A DNA stretch of 64,000 bases from Engraulis encrasicolus (GCF_034702125.1 NC_085868.1:39114628-39178627); one strand, 5' to 3'. Positions 1-11,559 are shown, counted from the stretch's first letter. The notes: generated from the letters alone by a model not told the origin. Translations and numbers: made by a program.

Positions 1-1500
1 ATCCTTGAGGTGAGACAACATAATGTATTTTTCACATGAAAATGGAAATGTTTAGAAGTCTAATATTTTTCTTCTCACGCATTGCACTATGGGCTGACTT
101 CAAAATCAGTATGGCCATTTAAAAGTATAAAGATAAGCTACAATTTGGGTACATTTTTCTTATCTAGGGAAATCTATGTCGGAACTAGCCTGAAAAATAC
201 TGAAACATGCCATTCGGGGATGGTTTTCACACTGCATCCATTCCATTGCCTGTGCTGTTAGCCATAGCATTAGCATTTCACATTCGTGTGTGAAATAAAC
301 TACACCTGCATTTAAAGTTCTTAAGAGTGTAAGAAGTAGCAAACGGACCATTTGTGATGATTCTGTATGCGCTAGGTTTAGATTCACATTTCATTGAAAT
401 TAGAAAAGTTATCATTTTTATTAAGCGGGCTTGCAGAGCAAGTCCCGCTTATAGTAATCCCTAAGTACAGTTTCTTGCTTGCTTGCTTGATTCTCTTGTG
501 CAGGGCTGTAAAAATAGAAAAAGGATCTCCTCCTAGACACCGTTCAAACACTAAAACGACCAACTCAACTTGGAGATCATTTGTTCTGATATAGCGTGTC
601 CGTGTCTCTTGTCGTTTTTCTGTTTTTTAGCGATTTTGTGCAAGTTTGGGTCCCCATTGAAAATGGACGGAACCTTTGTGCCAGGCATTCCACCCCTCTA
701 GGGATCAGAGTGCAGGAAGCTTTTTTTGTTCATAAAACATTAACACTTTCACCTAGAAGTTTAGTTGACGCGTTGTTAGCGAGCTCTATGAGATGACTCC
801 AAACAGTGAAAATATCATGTCCCAACTCCCATTACTTTTTAAATGGCAGGTGTGTAAAACCCCCCAATGACTGTGACCTATTCATTTTTTAAATGTCTCT
901 CTGAAGAGGTCAGGTCATCTGCAACAAGAGGTCCATTTGTGACTGAACCGTTTAACCTATAAACTTCATTCAAGGACTGTTAGAAAGATCACATGTATGA
1001 CTCCAATCTGTGAGCAGGACATGTGCCAATTCTTTTTAGTTTTTTAACAACAGCGATCTAAAAACTAGAAACTGTTTTGATTCTGCCCTCTGCCTTAGAG
1101 CACAATACTAACTGCCATACAGACAATCAGAACAGGTGCTGCCAATAAGGTAAGCATACCCATTAAGCCCATGTACCCTTTAAGCCCACTTTCAACTTTG
1201 AGGTCAATTTAAAGAAAGGGAAAAGGTGGATTTTGTTCTTCATCACCCTATCCAATTAAAGGGTTTAGTAACTGACAAAATGTTTTTTATTGCAAACGAA
1301 TCACACATTGTATCGTTGAGTTATCCCCGTCCAAGTGAATCCAGTCTCAGGACTACTGACAAGAAGTTGCCTCAAAACTTTGCTGTTTTGGGACATGTCA
1401 GAAATCATAGAATTTCAGCTAGTTTAAGTCAAATGTTTTGAAAATTCTTTCATATTTAGTGAACTAAGAGGTAAATGTAATGATTTTTATATATACGTCC
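1..1500. other. No gene recognised; diverged repeat-like DNA
   Basis: No open frame here resembles a known protein. The stretch near 420-800, around the motif AAGCGGGCTTGCAGAGCAAG, reads like an old dispersed fish repeat, but I could not find its ends. Short motifs of the type TTAAGCCCAC near 1160-1195 recur in inverted form near 3488-3515, beyond the nested transposon. They may be the arms of an older element that was later interrupted. Confidence 0.4.
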
Positions 1501-1511
1501 AGTGTTTTGCT

Positions 1512-3247
1512 AGCCTGAGTATCATCCTCCGTAGTGACCGCGCTGGCTCAATACTTTCGCTTGCTGACCACGGAGTCTGACCCTGCAGCCACCCCCGGTC
1601 ACCAGTGTTAATTTCGTGACGAAATATTTTCGTAAAAATTATCGTTAACGATTGTTTTTCCCCTGACGACAATAAAACGATGACGGAAAAAACAGCATGC
1701 GTACGAAAAAATATAACGATATTGATATTTACATATTTTCGTCAAAACAATAAAACTATGTCTACAATACCACCAGAGACGAAAACCAATAGGAAGCATT
1801 TTTCTTAATATGTCACTGAAACATTGGAAAAGAATTGTCTGCTATTTGGCAAGTCGCGAGCCTCATCTGCTCCACGTCTCTCTCCTCCCTCCTCCCCTCC
1901 CTCACACACACGCGCAGGCACAGTGACAGGCAGCGTCGGCACACCCGCGACATTTTTTTAACAGCAGTACCCTACTTTTCAGTGCAATCCTGGCTGGAAA
2001 AATATTGTTGCCCATTTATCCATGACGAAGAAGTTTATGTAGTCATGAAATAGTGGTGGTGCTGTCGGACATTAGCAAACATCTTTCTTTAACGATGCAT
2101 TTTTCCGGAACTTCTCCATTGTTGCTTTCATGAACAGCTGCCCGACGGTCGTTGTCTAATCTTTTTTCAATGTTTGCTAATGTTTGTAATTTAAGGGTCT
2201 ATGCGTAGGCACAAGCCTTCTGATAAGAATCACCTTAGTGCCGATCGCAACGGATTCGGAAGTGTGGAGTTTTGCGACTTGTTGCATTCAAGGACTCTGA
2301 AATAGGAAGTGAACGGCCCTTCCACGCTGCACATGCGTTATTCCAATAACGTCTTGCGAATGCATGCAACCATGGACTTAACCATGTCAATGAGAGCGCG
2401 TGTGTCATCACAACTTTGCACCAAGCAAATAATATGCAACCTCTTGCAATACGCGCACGAGAGAGAGAGAGAGAGAGATCTTCCAACAGGTGCCGTGCCA
2501 TTGTAACGCTTGCATAAAGTAGCCTACTGTACCCCGCGACGCTCTTGATTGGTAGGCTATATCCACAAGTAGCCTACTTTTTCATAACGTGCAGTCGGGT
2601 CAAAGACGTCCAAAAAGGAAATGTCATTCAGTGTAACGGATACCTTCTGCTGACTGTAACTGTAAAAAAACATGATTTTTAAATTGTTTCAAGTGAATGG
2701 ATGACAGCCGAGGCTTTCATGAATTCACTGGAAAAAAATACAATAAAAAGAGACATGTTTCTTACAGCTACAGTCCCATTTTCCCGAAGTCGTTCTAAAA
2801 TATCGACAGAGATTCATGAGTGTCGCGGGCATGATTTTTAAAAAAAAATATTTTGTATTCATTTATTTTTTTAAGACGCTCTGGCAGTTTTTGTTTTTGA
2901 CAATATATTATTATGTGGTTTTAATCATTGATTTCCCCAAATGGTGTTTTAGTTTGACAATTTAATAGTTTAGTGTAGACAAGAGGAAATTAATGTAGCC
3001 TAATATTTTAGTTGACTAAAATTATTTTAGATTTCGTCGACTAAAATTGTATGAATTTTAGTCGACTAAAACTAGACTAAAACAAAAATGATTTAGATGA
3101 CTAAATTGTGACTAAAACTAAAATAAAATTTTCGTCAAGAGACTAAAACTAAAACTAAATAAAAAATTCCTGTCAAAATTAACACTGCCGGTCAGCAAGC
3201 GAAAGTATTGAGCCAGCGCGGTCACTATGGAGGATGATACTCAGGCT
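1512..3247. mobile_element. Hairpin TIR element interrupted by a hAT element
   Basis: The ends are 58-bp terminal inverted repeats (1512-1569 and 3190-3247) with one clear mismatch, beginning AGCCTGAGTATCATCC. The 11-bp sequence AGTGTTTTGCT flanks both sides (1501-1511 and 3248-3258) as a target duplication. Without the inner insertion the element would be only about 150 bp, mostly palindromic, so it is a foldback MITE. It carries no coding sequence. An 11-bp duplication does not fit hAT (8 bp) or Tc1 (TA), so I do not assign a superfamily. Confidence 0.8.
1603..3187. mobile_element. Non-autonomous hAT-type element, copy 1
   Basis: Starts CAGTGTTAATTTCG and ends ATTAACACTG. The 8-bp flanks CCGGTCAC (1595-1602) and CCGGTCAG (3188-3195) match at 7 of 8 positions, as expected for hAT. 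The subterminal region at the right end is packed with GACTAAAA-type repeats, which are probable transposase binding sites. It encodes no recognisable transposase and is about 1.6 kb long. An inverted relative of similar length lies at 35705-37312. Confidence 0.8.
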
Positions 3248-3259
3248 AGTGTTTTGCTA

Positions 3260-4040
3260 AATTATAGCATTTCCCTTCAAATGGAAAGAAGTGTTTTATG
3301 TGCGAGCAAACGCCGATATTCTCTTGATACAACCACACACCATCTTTATCTTACTCTGCCGCAAGATTTAAGGTGGTTAGGTATGAATTCTAAGCATATT
3401 CCAGTTTGTTTGGCATTGATCTTTAAAGACATGCATCATAAAATGTTTTGTGGAGCTGATTATTTCCATAAAATAGCTTTTTGTATAGGCGGGCTTAATG
3501 GGTACTAGGTGGGCTTAAATATACAGCCCATTGAAATGCATGCAAGCTGGCATGCATGCTAACCAAAAATGTCTCTGAGAGACATAAAAAGTGCTGTACA
3601 ATCTCAAGTTGTTGGTTAAAAAGGCATAATGTAATGAACTAACAATAATCAATAAGAAAAACATATTTTTTTCTGTTTGGATGAAGAATTTGATGAAGTA
3701 TTTGAAGTAAGAGATGCTGTAATATTTAATTAGGCTTAATGCATTATTTTTTGAGCAAATCTTACATTTTAGAAGAATATTTTGGTCTGAAACCATTTAT
3801 GCCATGTAGGCTACACTGTTTAAACTCAATTCACACACCTCACCAGGTATTTTGATCGAGAAATAACTATATGAGCTTATTTTGGAACACAAGTGGGCTT
3901 AAATGGTACCATCTCAACTGTCACTTTCTCTCAACATTCTATTCTTAACAAGCACATGCACTACCATTCTAGAATTCCATTGTTCAGCTCTTCAATCAGA
4001 GACGGTTTAAATGCATGAATAGAGAATCTTTGCTGTAATG
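3260..4040. other. No gene recognised
   Basis: AT-rich sequence without a recognisable exon. The only motifs noted are GTGGGCTTAA near 3508 and 3893, inverted relative to motifs near 1160-1195. Confidence 0.4.
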
Positions 4041-4049
4041 CAATGTGAT

Positions 4050-4250
4050 ATTGTCAGAGATTCTTTATATAGAGATATGCCAACATAATAGGTTTCTATG
4101 GGCACCTAACGTGTCATAATGCTCCTAGCATTGAATAGAACAGTCCTTAGGTCTGCCTAGGTCTGCCTAAAGGGGGGGATTCCCCCCCCCTCCCCCTTGC
4201 AATAATAGAACCCAGAAACAATGGGCCAATGGAACCTCTCTCTCTCTACT
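4050..4250 (+). repeat. Dispersed repeat, inverted partner at 13.15-13.43 kb
   Basis: This block contains TATAGAGATATGCCAACATA, GGTTTCTATGGGCACCTAAC, a C-rich run and TCTCTACTCTCTCTGATA. The same blocks occur in reverse order and on the other strand at 13150-13430. The repeat has no coding content. The family is unknown to me by name. Confidence 0.7.
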
Positions 4251-4284
4251 CTCTCTGATATTGTCTTGCTGGAATGTTTATGAC

Positions 4285-4365
4285 AGCCAGCTGCTTTACT
4301 CAATGGTAAAGGTGCGGGATTAGAGATATGGATGTTGTGAGTTTGAATCCCACTCGGACCCATGT
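4285..4365 (+). mobile_element. tRNA-derived SINE fragment
   Basis: A tRNA-like region with an A-box-like stretch (ACTCAATGGTAAAGG) and a B box (GAGTTTGAATCCCAC, near 4339-4353) at tRNA spacing. The body beyond it is short and diverged, and no flanking duplication was found. Confidence 0.55.
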
Positions 4366-5405
4366 TGATTTTCAAAATTTATATCATATGCAGTGTTCCT
4401 TGGCCAACTTAAAATAGCATGTATGTCATTTAGTATATCCCCAAAACGCGGAGCTTCAACACTTTCAAGATGGCTGAATCCAAGATGACTGAAATGTTAA
4501 GCCCATAACTTCTGACTGGGTGAATGGATTTTTGCCAACATTTCTTTTAGCTTTGTTTTCTCAATAGTAGTTTGTTTTTAATTTAGGCATAGAGAAGAGA
4601 TATCAAAAATAAAACTGCTCATCTCTGCCCCAAAAGGCAAGCCCACTTCCAGCATTTTCTGTGAGAATGCAATCTAGTTCAATGTTAAAATTTTCCATTT
4701 CCCCCCATTAGAATAACATTGTGATAACCAACCCCGCAACGGCGATGGTTGTCACATTTGCGTAAGGTGCCTTTGAGAGCCCATATCTTTTGAAGAGAAT
4801 GGATTCCATGGAATCTAAAACTATACAAAGGTATCTGACAAATGAAGCATCGAACCCGTCTAGAAATGGGTTCCTTGCAATACACTGTTTTTCCTGAAAT
4901 CAGAAAAAGTGTGACAACCCACCCCAGTTTCCCCTAACCTGTGCACGTTAGGGATTTTTTTTTGCCAATAATTTAAACAATTATAATAATAATAATTAGC
5001 AATGTATTATCATGGTATGTAAAATATCTATTTCTCCACATTAAATTGGTTATCTTTTGCATTGAGATGTAAGAAGCTTCTCTGTGACGGAAGGTCATCA
5101 TGTGCAGATTTTCAACGGTAGGGCGTATTCACATCTACCTTGTTTGGTCCTGACCAAAGCAAGTAAACTATCGCCATACAAATACACCGGCCGTGACCTG
5201 AGCGAGGCGAGCGACGGAAGTCATTTACTTTTATTACTGACGTGCGTGCACGGCCAAAGCTTGCATGCTACTTTGCCATTCATTTGAATGGGACACCGCT
5301 GGTCGCTAGTTCTATTTTCCAAATGCAGTGCGTAGTGGGGTCGTGTCCCGCGCCGTTGACGCCCGACTACTGCCGGTTGGTGTGGAAGGACAGATATGTT
5401 TCCGT

Positions 5406-5759
5406 TAGGGATGCAAATTATCGATTAATTCATTAATCATTAGTTGATAGTCTTATCGATCGACTTACGATTAATTGATAAGCGGCGTTTTCCCCCCTAA
5501 ATCTCACTGTTTCTCGGAAAAAAAATACTAAATCTAAAAAAATTAATTAAAAATGGAGATAAAATACCACATTTAAATGAATTCTATTTCAATTCTTTAA
5601 TCCTAAGGTGACAGCCCTTTTCACACACACTCTTCACATGCCCATTTCACCTGGGTCTCTTATCAGTTGAATTGTCGATTAATTGCGATTAATGTTTTTT
5701 AATCGATTCATGCGTTGATCGATTAAAGTCGATTAATCGATTAATCGTTTGCATCCCTA
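5406..5759. mobile_element. hAT-type MITE with perfect 8-bp duplication
   Basis: Ends are TAGGGATGCAAATTATCGAT and TCGTTTGCATCCCTA, which are inverted repeats rich in the palindrome ATCGAT. The flanks are identical, GTTTCCGT at 5398-5405 and 5760-5767. There is no coding capacity. The host DNA either side (5130-5400 and 5760-6060) is CpG-rich and may itself be an older repeat. Confidence 0.85.
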
Positions 5760-6059
5760 GTTTCCGTGTATTTTCGTCACCGCTGGTAAAAATCGCTTCC
5801 GTCTTTGTTGTGAAAGCGGCCTAACCGGGCGAATGGACTGGCCACGACGAGATTCAAGCGACAGAGAAATGCTTCTGTGCAGCAAGATACGAGTGATAGA
5901 AGTGACAAGAGTATGTCCGTTAAAAGCAGAATGCAAGCATTCCAACACTCCCATTGGCTGTGGCTGCTGTCGCCGAACCGTTTCATTGCTAATTGGGAGG
6001 GAAAGTAATCTCATCGCCCCCTGCTGGCAACGTTCCAAGCCCCTGCAACAAATGAATGG

Positions 6060-7030
6060 GTTTTTTCTTTGAAAAATTACATCTCGGCCCTGACGACGAA
6101 GTAGAAGTAGTGGCAGTCATATTATAGGCATGTTGGCCCGTTTTATCGAATCAGGTGGTAAAATGTTCGTTTTTTCACTGATCTGAACTGATTTTAATAT
6201 TCTTTAAAAAGCTAATACAGAACTACACTGACTGGCATGTGTGACGTGTTTACTCCATGTAATTGGAGTAGCCAAATTAGCATAGCCAAACATGAGCCAG
6301 AGAGGTGGTTACTCGTCACCACAGAAGCCATCATATCTACTAGAGAAGTTAAAACCAAACCAAAATGATCGCGTGTATATATGTGTAATAACAAGACAAT
6401 GTGGAACTCACAGGATTACAAGAATGTGAAGATATGCGAAGAACTTGCGTTCATTCGCGTTCATTTGTTTCTCTGTGTTGTCAACGAGGCGCGAAGCACA
6501 GCATGCTGGGAGCTGTAGTCCGTTTCCGACCAGATTGGCACAATTTCTATTTTTCTTAAAAGGGCAAAAAATTACTTAAATTTTTCACAGGTAGTAGTTC
6601 ATCCTATTGTGTACGCTGAAAAATGTGTCTGGTGTTATAGTTCCTAGTCATATCTTTGTGGGATTTTTTTTAAAACTCGTCTATGGGAGTTTCAATAGGA
6701 TCGCCCTGGTGTTTGGAACGTAACCGCTAGGATCACTGTTTTCCACTTTCCCTCCCAATTCGCATTATATTCCCTGGAGTCCAACTACAAACTGTCACTC
6801 TCGTCGTGCGAATTGCCTCTATCTCTTTTGTCGCGCTACTCAATACAAAGTCAATCGGCTCGCCTCGCTCATGTTGCGGTCAATGTATTCATGCGATTAG
6901 GCTCTGAACTCAAGTCAGAGGTTGTAGCAATAGCAATAGCACATTATCATTCATACTAACCGTCATTCAAGGTGCTTGAGAGGAAAGTAAGAGAGAGAGA
7001 AGAAAAATATAATAGAAAGTAGAAAGTATG
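6060..7030. other. No gene recognised; isolated ZNF143-like site
   Basis: No exon could be supported. At 6501-6520 lies GCATGCTGGGAGCTGTAGTC, a close match to the ZNF143/THAP11 promoter motif (ACTACANNTCCCAGNATGC on the other strand). No linked transcript start was identified. Confidence 0.35.
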
Positions 7031-7045
7031 AGTAGATAGGCCTAA

Positions 7046-7370
7046 CTAACTTTGACCAAAGGCAGATGAAAATGAAGCTGTTAATTTCTTTTTAAAACAT
7101 GATACTGTTGGGGCAGTTCTAATTTGAACATGAAGCTGCATTTGGCAGCATAATTGTGTGAGTGATTTAAAGACCATCAAAACAGTTTTAAACTCAATTC
7201 TAAATCTCACTGGCAGCCAGTGTAACGACCTAAGTACCTTGTTTCTTTGTATTTGCTTAGAATAGCAGCAGCATTTTGGTTGCGATTTTTGGTGAGACAA
7301 TTTTACAGGTAATAAAATCATGGCTTCATTTCTCCATATCCTGTTTAGATACAAAATATTTAATCTTAGC
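7046..7370 (-). pseudogene. L2-type LINE remnant, reverse transcriptase C-terminus
   Basis: On the minus strand the broken reading contains LRSLHWLPVRFRIEFKTVL, the typical end of L2-clade reverse transcriptase proteins. An upstream NQNAAA-like stretch and a terminal FKKKLTASFSSAFG stretch also fit. The frame is interrupted and the endonuclease and catalytic core are absent. This is a 5'-truncated, dead LINE copy. Confidence 0.75.
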
Positions 7371-7451
7371 TATGTTCCTAAGGTGGCAAAAGGCTGATTT
7401 AGTTTTGACGTGAGCATTGAAACTGAGATTAATGTCCAACATCGCACCAAG

Positions 7452-7457
<6 letters not shown>

Positions 7458-7483
<26 letters not shown>

Positions 7484-7530
7484 GGTTTTATTGTCAATTT
7501 CTTTACATGCACTGGTCAGTTTTTGACACA
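7458..7530 (+). repeat. (TCAAG)n tract joined to a dispersed repeat
   Basis: About five TCAAG units are followed by TAGGTTTTATTGTCAATTTC, a combination common in fish genomes as the tail of a retroposon. Only this end is recognisable. Confidence 0.5.
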
Positions 7531-7883
7531 TGACTTAATTTTAGAATCTGAAATTTACTGAAATCCGCTGTTGCTGATGATGTTATTTGAACCTGGCTCT
7601 CACCTGTGTGTGTCCTCAAAGTTAGCCTAGTTGTGTACTGTTAGCGAAAATCACCGGATGAAATGACACCTACTATACATGTCATTTCCTGGTCTTGGTG
7701 ATTTTTTTCACTCCCCTTGCTGAACTTCCACTATCAAGAGCATGTCAGTCCTCAGTGGGCACTTCAACTTAAACTCTGATGTCTGAGGTATTGGGACAGG
7801 ATGAGTAGTAGTTTTTCCATTTGTCTCACAAAATAGAACCTAAATAAGTGACTTGCAAGAGGATCAGAAAGGAGTGAAAAACT

Positions 7884-8247
7884 ATGCTCTGTTTCCTGTG
7901 GTTTCTTGCTGTGCGGTTCAGTTTATGTTTGTCAGAAAATTCGACCAAGATAACAGTAGAGTTGGGACAGAATGTGACTTTAAACTGTTCTTTTGATGCA
8001 AAGGAGGTTTACTGGTTCATACAACGCAGGTTTGAGCATCCAATATACATACTGCGATCTTATAGATATGGTAAAACAACTAAGTATAACAAGCAACACC
8101 AGGAATTTAGAAATAAATACTTACAAGAAAATGTAACTAGTCTATTCATACGCAACGTAACCAGGAATGAACTTGGACTGTACTACTGTGCCATCCCTGG
8201 TAATGACCCTCCTGTATTCAGCAGTTCTACTGCAGTCATTGAAAAAG
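7884..8247 (+). CDS. Ig receptor exon 1: signal peptide and V domain
   Basis: Opens with MLCFLWFLAVRFSLC and continues without an intron through the V domain. Several N-glycosylation sequons are visible (NST, NVT, NCS). The exon ends GAAAAAG before a strong GTAAGT donor, leaving phase 1 as is usual for Ig domains. Confidence 0.8.
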
Positions 8248-8505
8248 GTAAGTGTTTATCTTTCTATTAAAATTTAAAGTTCTATTAAAAGTTGAAGTTG
8301 AATATGGACCCTGATTGCTTTTTGTTGTACTGAACAGGCTTGAACATGATCAGGTGTTATTCAAATGTTCCATCCATTGTCAAATGAAAATCTTGGATCT
8401 TAAGAGCACACTTTGAGGTTGTGATGCAAGCTGAAAATCCTAGTAGTTATTAGTTTCTGAAATGGCATGCTTGACAACTACAATGGAATGAAAACTGTTA
8501 CATTT

Positions 8506-8538
<33 letters not shown>

Positions 8539-9332
8539 ACCCCCCCCCCCCTCAGCAGATTCTTTTGTCCCAGATATTTCATGCAATTATACGAAAAAAA
8601 ATGAAGAGGGTTTGGATCAAGAATGTCCCCCATCATGGATGTCCCCAGCTTTAATGGCATCATGTTTTCTCAACGCGGTTTTTATCACTCTACTTTTAGG
8701 TGTGTACTGTTGCAAACATATACCATATAATACAGAGCAGTGCAATGCAAGACATGCAATCTAAACTGAAGTTCTTTTTTCATAAATGTAATAACCATAA
8801 TCAGGGGTTATCTCCAAATATTTTGTCAAGAAAAAAAGAAGTGTGGAGGAACCTACTCAACCCGGCTCTCCTGTGGTAAATTACTTTTTACACAAGCCCT
8901 TCCCATATTTACAGATATAACAACCCTTTCAGTATATTTTGATAAAGAATGGAATGTTCTGTTGTGTTACCATTGCATTTCAGATTATTTTATGAGATGA
9001 GAGAGACTTTATTAATCCCCACAGGGGAAATTGAATGCCACCTGGCCATCCACACAGCTCATTCCAGACAAATAGACAAACATATAATAAATAAGAGCTA
9101 ACAATGTGTGTGACCTTACATTGTCTTGCATTTTATTGAAATTGATAGATAAATTATTTCTTGTTTTTGTTTTTTCCCCCCACAGTATTCAGATATAAAT
9201 GTATCAACACCAACAAGACCAGCTCGGATTGAATACACGGCCCACACCCCATATGCAGTCGTCAGACTACCTGCCTCAGGTCAACAGACTCTTGGTCAAC
9301 AGAGGCTTGAGACAAGACGGAATCAAGTATGA
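7884..9332 (+). CDS. Ig V-set type I membrane receptor (four exons)
   Basis: Predicted exons are 7884-8247, 8556-8699, 8805-8875 and 9186-9332, joined in phases 1, 1 and 0, giving 241 residues. The order is signal peptide (about 1-17), one V-set domain (Cys35, Trp44, and Cys102 in LGLYYC), a cysteine-containing stalk, one membrane span (about 152-172), a KKKR stop-transfer and a cytoplasmic tail. Tail tyrosines lie in YSDI (194), EYTAH (210) and PYAVV (216), resembling but not strictly matching ITIMs. This plan is typical of teleost innate receptors such as NITR, DICP or CD300-like proteins; I cannot assign a family. No J-like FGxG motif follows the V domain. Signal and V domain share one exon, which is unusual. 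The role in leukocyte signalling is inferred from the layout. Confidence 0.75.
8508..8551 (+). repeat. Poly-C tract serving as pyrimidine tract
   Basis: Forty-four bases, all C except one A, sit directly before the acceptor of receptor exon 2. Length errors in such tracts are common, so the count may not be exact. Confidence 0.85.
8556..8699 (+). CDS. Ig receptor exon 2: stalk and transmembrane segment
   Basis: Encodes a stalk with two cysteines and then MSPALMASCFLNAVFITLLL, a hydrophobic span. The acceptor is CTCAGCAG, a NAGNAG pair: either site keeps the frame and they differ by one alanine. The donor is TTTTAG followed by GTGTGT. If the donor is not used, translation runs on to a TAA at 8762, giving a form without the tyrosine tail. 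Confidence 0.7.
8805..8875 (+). CDS. Ig receptor exon 3: membrane-proximal tail
   Basis: The acceptor TCAG precedes the exon and GTAAAT follows it. It encodes the basic juxtamembrane stretch containing VKKKRSVEEP. The phase fits both neighbours. Confidence 0.65.
9000..9065 (+). repeat. LINE 3'-tail-like repeat in receptor intron
   Basis: GACTTTATTAATCCCCACAG plus GGGGAAATTGAATGCC is the familiar short terminal segment of an L2-like retroposon in fish. A related tail occurs at 44640-44690. Confidence 0.5.
9186..9332 (+). CDS. Ig receptor exon 4: tyrosine-motif tail and stop
   Basis: A good acceptor (TTTTTCCCCCCACAG) precedes YSDINVSTPTRPARIEY and TPYAVVRLPASGQQ. The frame ends at a TGA at 9330-9332. 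The YAVVRLPASG ending resembles tails of other fish inhibitory Ig receptors that I recall. Confidence 0.7.
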   Translation, partial: YSDINVSTPTRPARIEYTAHTPYAVVRLPASGQQTLGQQRLETRRNQV

Positions 9333-10880
9333 GTATGATATTTTTTTGCAGCTATGGATGTATGGAGTGGGGCATTGCCACAATGAATTAACTCTGTCAA
9401 CATTACTCAGGGAATAATGTCTAAGAACAGCATGAATGTTGTCAATAGTTTCTGATTGCACTTTATGAACTCGAGAGATTATGAAATTGGGCTTTAAAGC
9501 AGACATAGTATACCGCTTTCTAAGCAATTTAGAAGTGGTATGTGCTATGCAAGTTCTTTGCTCAAAATGTCTCATCATAAAGCGATGTCACCAGCTCTAT
9601 TCACACAAAAGGGAGATGCTTTAATTTGTCCATTGACGGTGCAAAAAAAAGGATGACGCGGATGAGGTTTCATTTTCCAGATAAAAGCACTTTCACATCA
9701 CTTTCACAATAGTGTTTATTTCTGGTGGTGGCTACTTCTCCTGGAATCGTGCTGAAGCTGTGAGTTTTCAAGGGAAATAGGACAACAGATGACTTCCGGT
9801 TATACTTCCATATACTGAGCTGGTAGCAAAAGCACTGGATTATTATGAACTGAGTGCATAAAACGATTGTGCCAAGTTGTTTTGTAATTACTTTGTAATA
9901 ATGTTATATAGTTTTGTTTTTGTGAATCATCTTTTTGATTGAACAGATCATTTCAATGCCGTATTAGGCCTACAGTATGAAGGTATTGAATGGCATCAGT
10001 GGTGATCATCTGTGTGTTCTGTGTGAGCCATACAGTTGCATTAACATACGCCACCGAGATAGAGGCCATTAATCTGTATTAATACAGCACAACAATGTGG
10101 GAATTCTTATAGTGTCAAAGCTTTTTGCACAACTCTTGTAATGTTGAACTGACACTTAATTTGTTATTTATACATAAGGGAAGTTGAGGTACAACATTGT
10201 AGTCAGTGTTGTGTCTCCATGGCCCTTAGCTACTGAAGTTATTGGACTAATATCAGATACTGCGTCACACCTTTTAGAAGGCAATTCAATGTGCCGTGCA
10301 CAGAAGGAACTTTACTGTGAACATAAAGCCCAGGAAGGTTCTGAATGGTTCCATGAAGAGTGACACCTCTGTGTGCAGGGGTGTCATAATAGGGTGTAAC
10401 GGGTAGCAGGGGCCCTAGTGTAAAGCAGAGCCCACGAGGAGGATTTTTGAATGAGGGGAGGGGGGCATATGTCCTGCCCAAAATCTGGAGCTATTGCCCT
10501 GTTTATGTTACATTATATGAAAGGTCCTTGACATTACAATGGGCTCTTCAGAGTCGCAGATTGTAATGTAGCGTAAAATACCAAATAATAGCCGAGTTCC
10601 AATTAGCAGCCTGGTTTCAAATAAATGCCTGGTCTTTTAAGTGTTTGAAACAAATAATAGCCCGAGCTGATATTTGGTCTGTATGGTATTTTTATAGGTC
10701 ATCATGTTATGTACAGTATGTATTTTGTTGTTGAAGTAAAACATCATGCTTGTTGACTGGAGAACAGCAATGTGCTCATTTGCAGCTGTGCAATGTGCCA
10801 TAAGTGTTGAGTAACTCCTACTACATATATTTTAAAGCTTTGTAAGGCATCAGTGTTCAAATAAAGAGGTGTTTTAGAAG
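9333..10880 (+). other. Probable 3' untranslated region of the Ig receptor
   Basis: No further exon was found. AATAAA at 10860-10865 is the first convincing polyadenylation signal downstream of the stop codon, implying a 3'UTR of about 1.5 kb. The assignment is an inference. Confidence 0.35.
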
Positions 10881-11124
10881 ACACTTGACTTAAGGCTTTG
10901 CATTTTATTGTTGTGCCCTACAGTATGTAGATGCCAACATGTGCTAAATCAGGCAGTCAAGAAGTAGAGCTATGAAGAGCAAGGGTGGGTTGCACACTGA
11001 CAAAAGGAGACACAAGGTGTTAAAGAAGGAGTTTTTTTATTTAGAGCAGAGCAGAGGTTGTGGCCTTTCGCAGTTATTTTGCACTGTGAAAAGCCACAGG
11101 CTGAAGTGTTTGCTCTGCTCTCTC

Positions 11125-11155
<31 letters not shown>

Positions 11156-11385
11156 CCTTTTAAATTGTGACTCCTATTCCTATTTTCAGTCTGCAAATCT
11201 CGACCTTGCTACCAGGACCTTGCTACTACACCTTTGCATTGAAATGGTAAAAGGTCAAGTCAAATTTAGAGTTTGCATCATCCTCAATAATGATCCTGAA
11301 CGCACAGATTTAAAATGCATCATAGAATGGAAAGTGAGAGTGCTCATTAGTCTGCGTGAACAATTGGATAGTCAATATACAGTAC

Positions 11386-11545
11386 ACTCACCGGCCACTA
11401 CATTAGGAACACCTGTTACAACTGTTCATTGAGGCAAATTTCTGATCAGCCAATTACATGGTGGCAACTCGATGCATTTGTGCATGTAGACATGGCTGAG
11501 ATGCTTGTAATTAGTGCGTTGAAACATGTTGCTGGTTCATATGAA
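11386..11545 (+). repeat. End of a dispersed DNA transposon
   Basis: Begins TACACTCACCGGCCACTACA with TTAGGAACACCTGTTACAAC following, a terminus seen repeatedly in fish genomes. I could not locate its other end. Confidence 0.5.
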
Positions 11546-11559
11546 GGACTCAAAAGAAA

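Noticed and set aside
4285..4365. Functional tRNA gene
   Set aside because: A and B boxes are present, but the sequence cannot close a proper acceptor stem and is followed by a SINE-like body. The same applies at 16345, 23806 and 45545.
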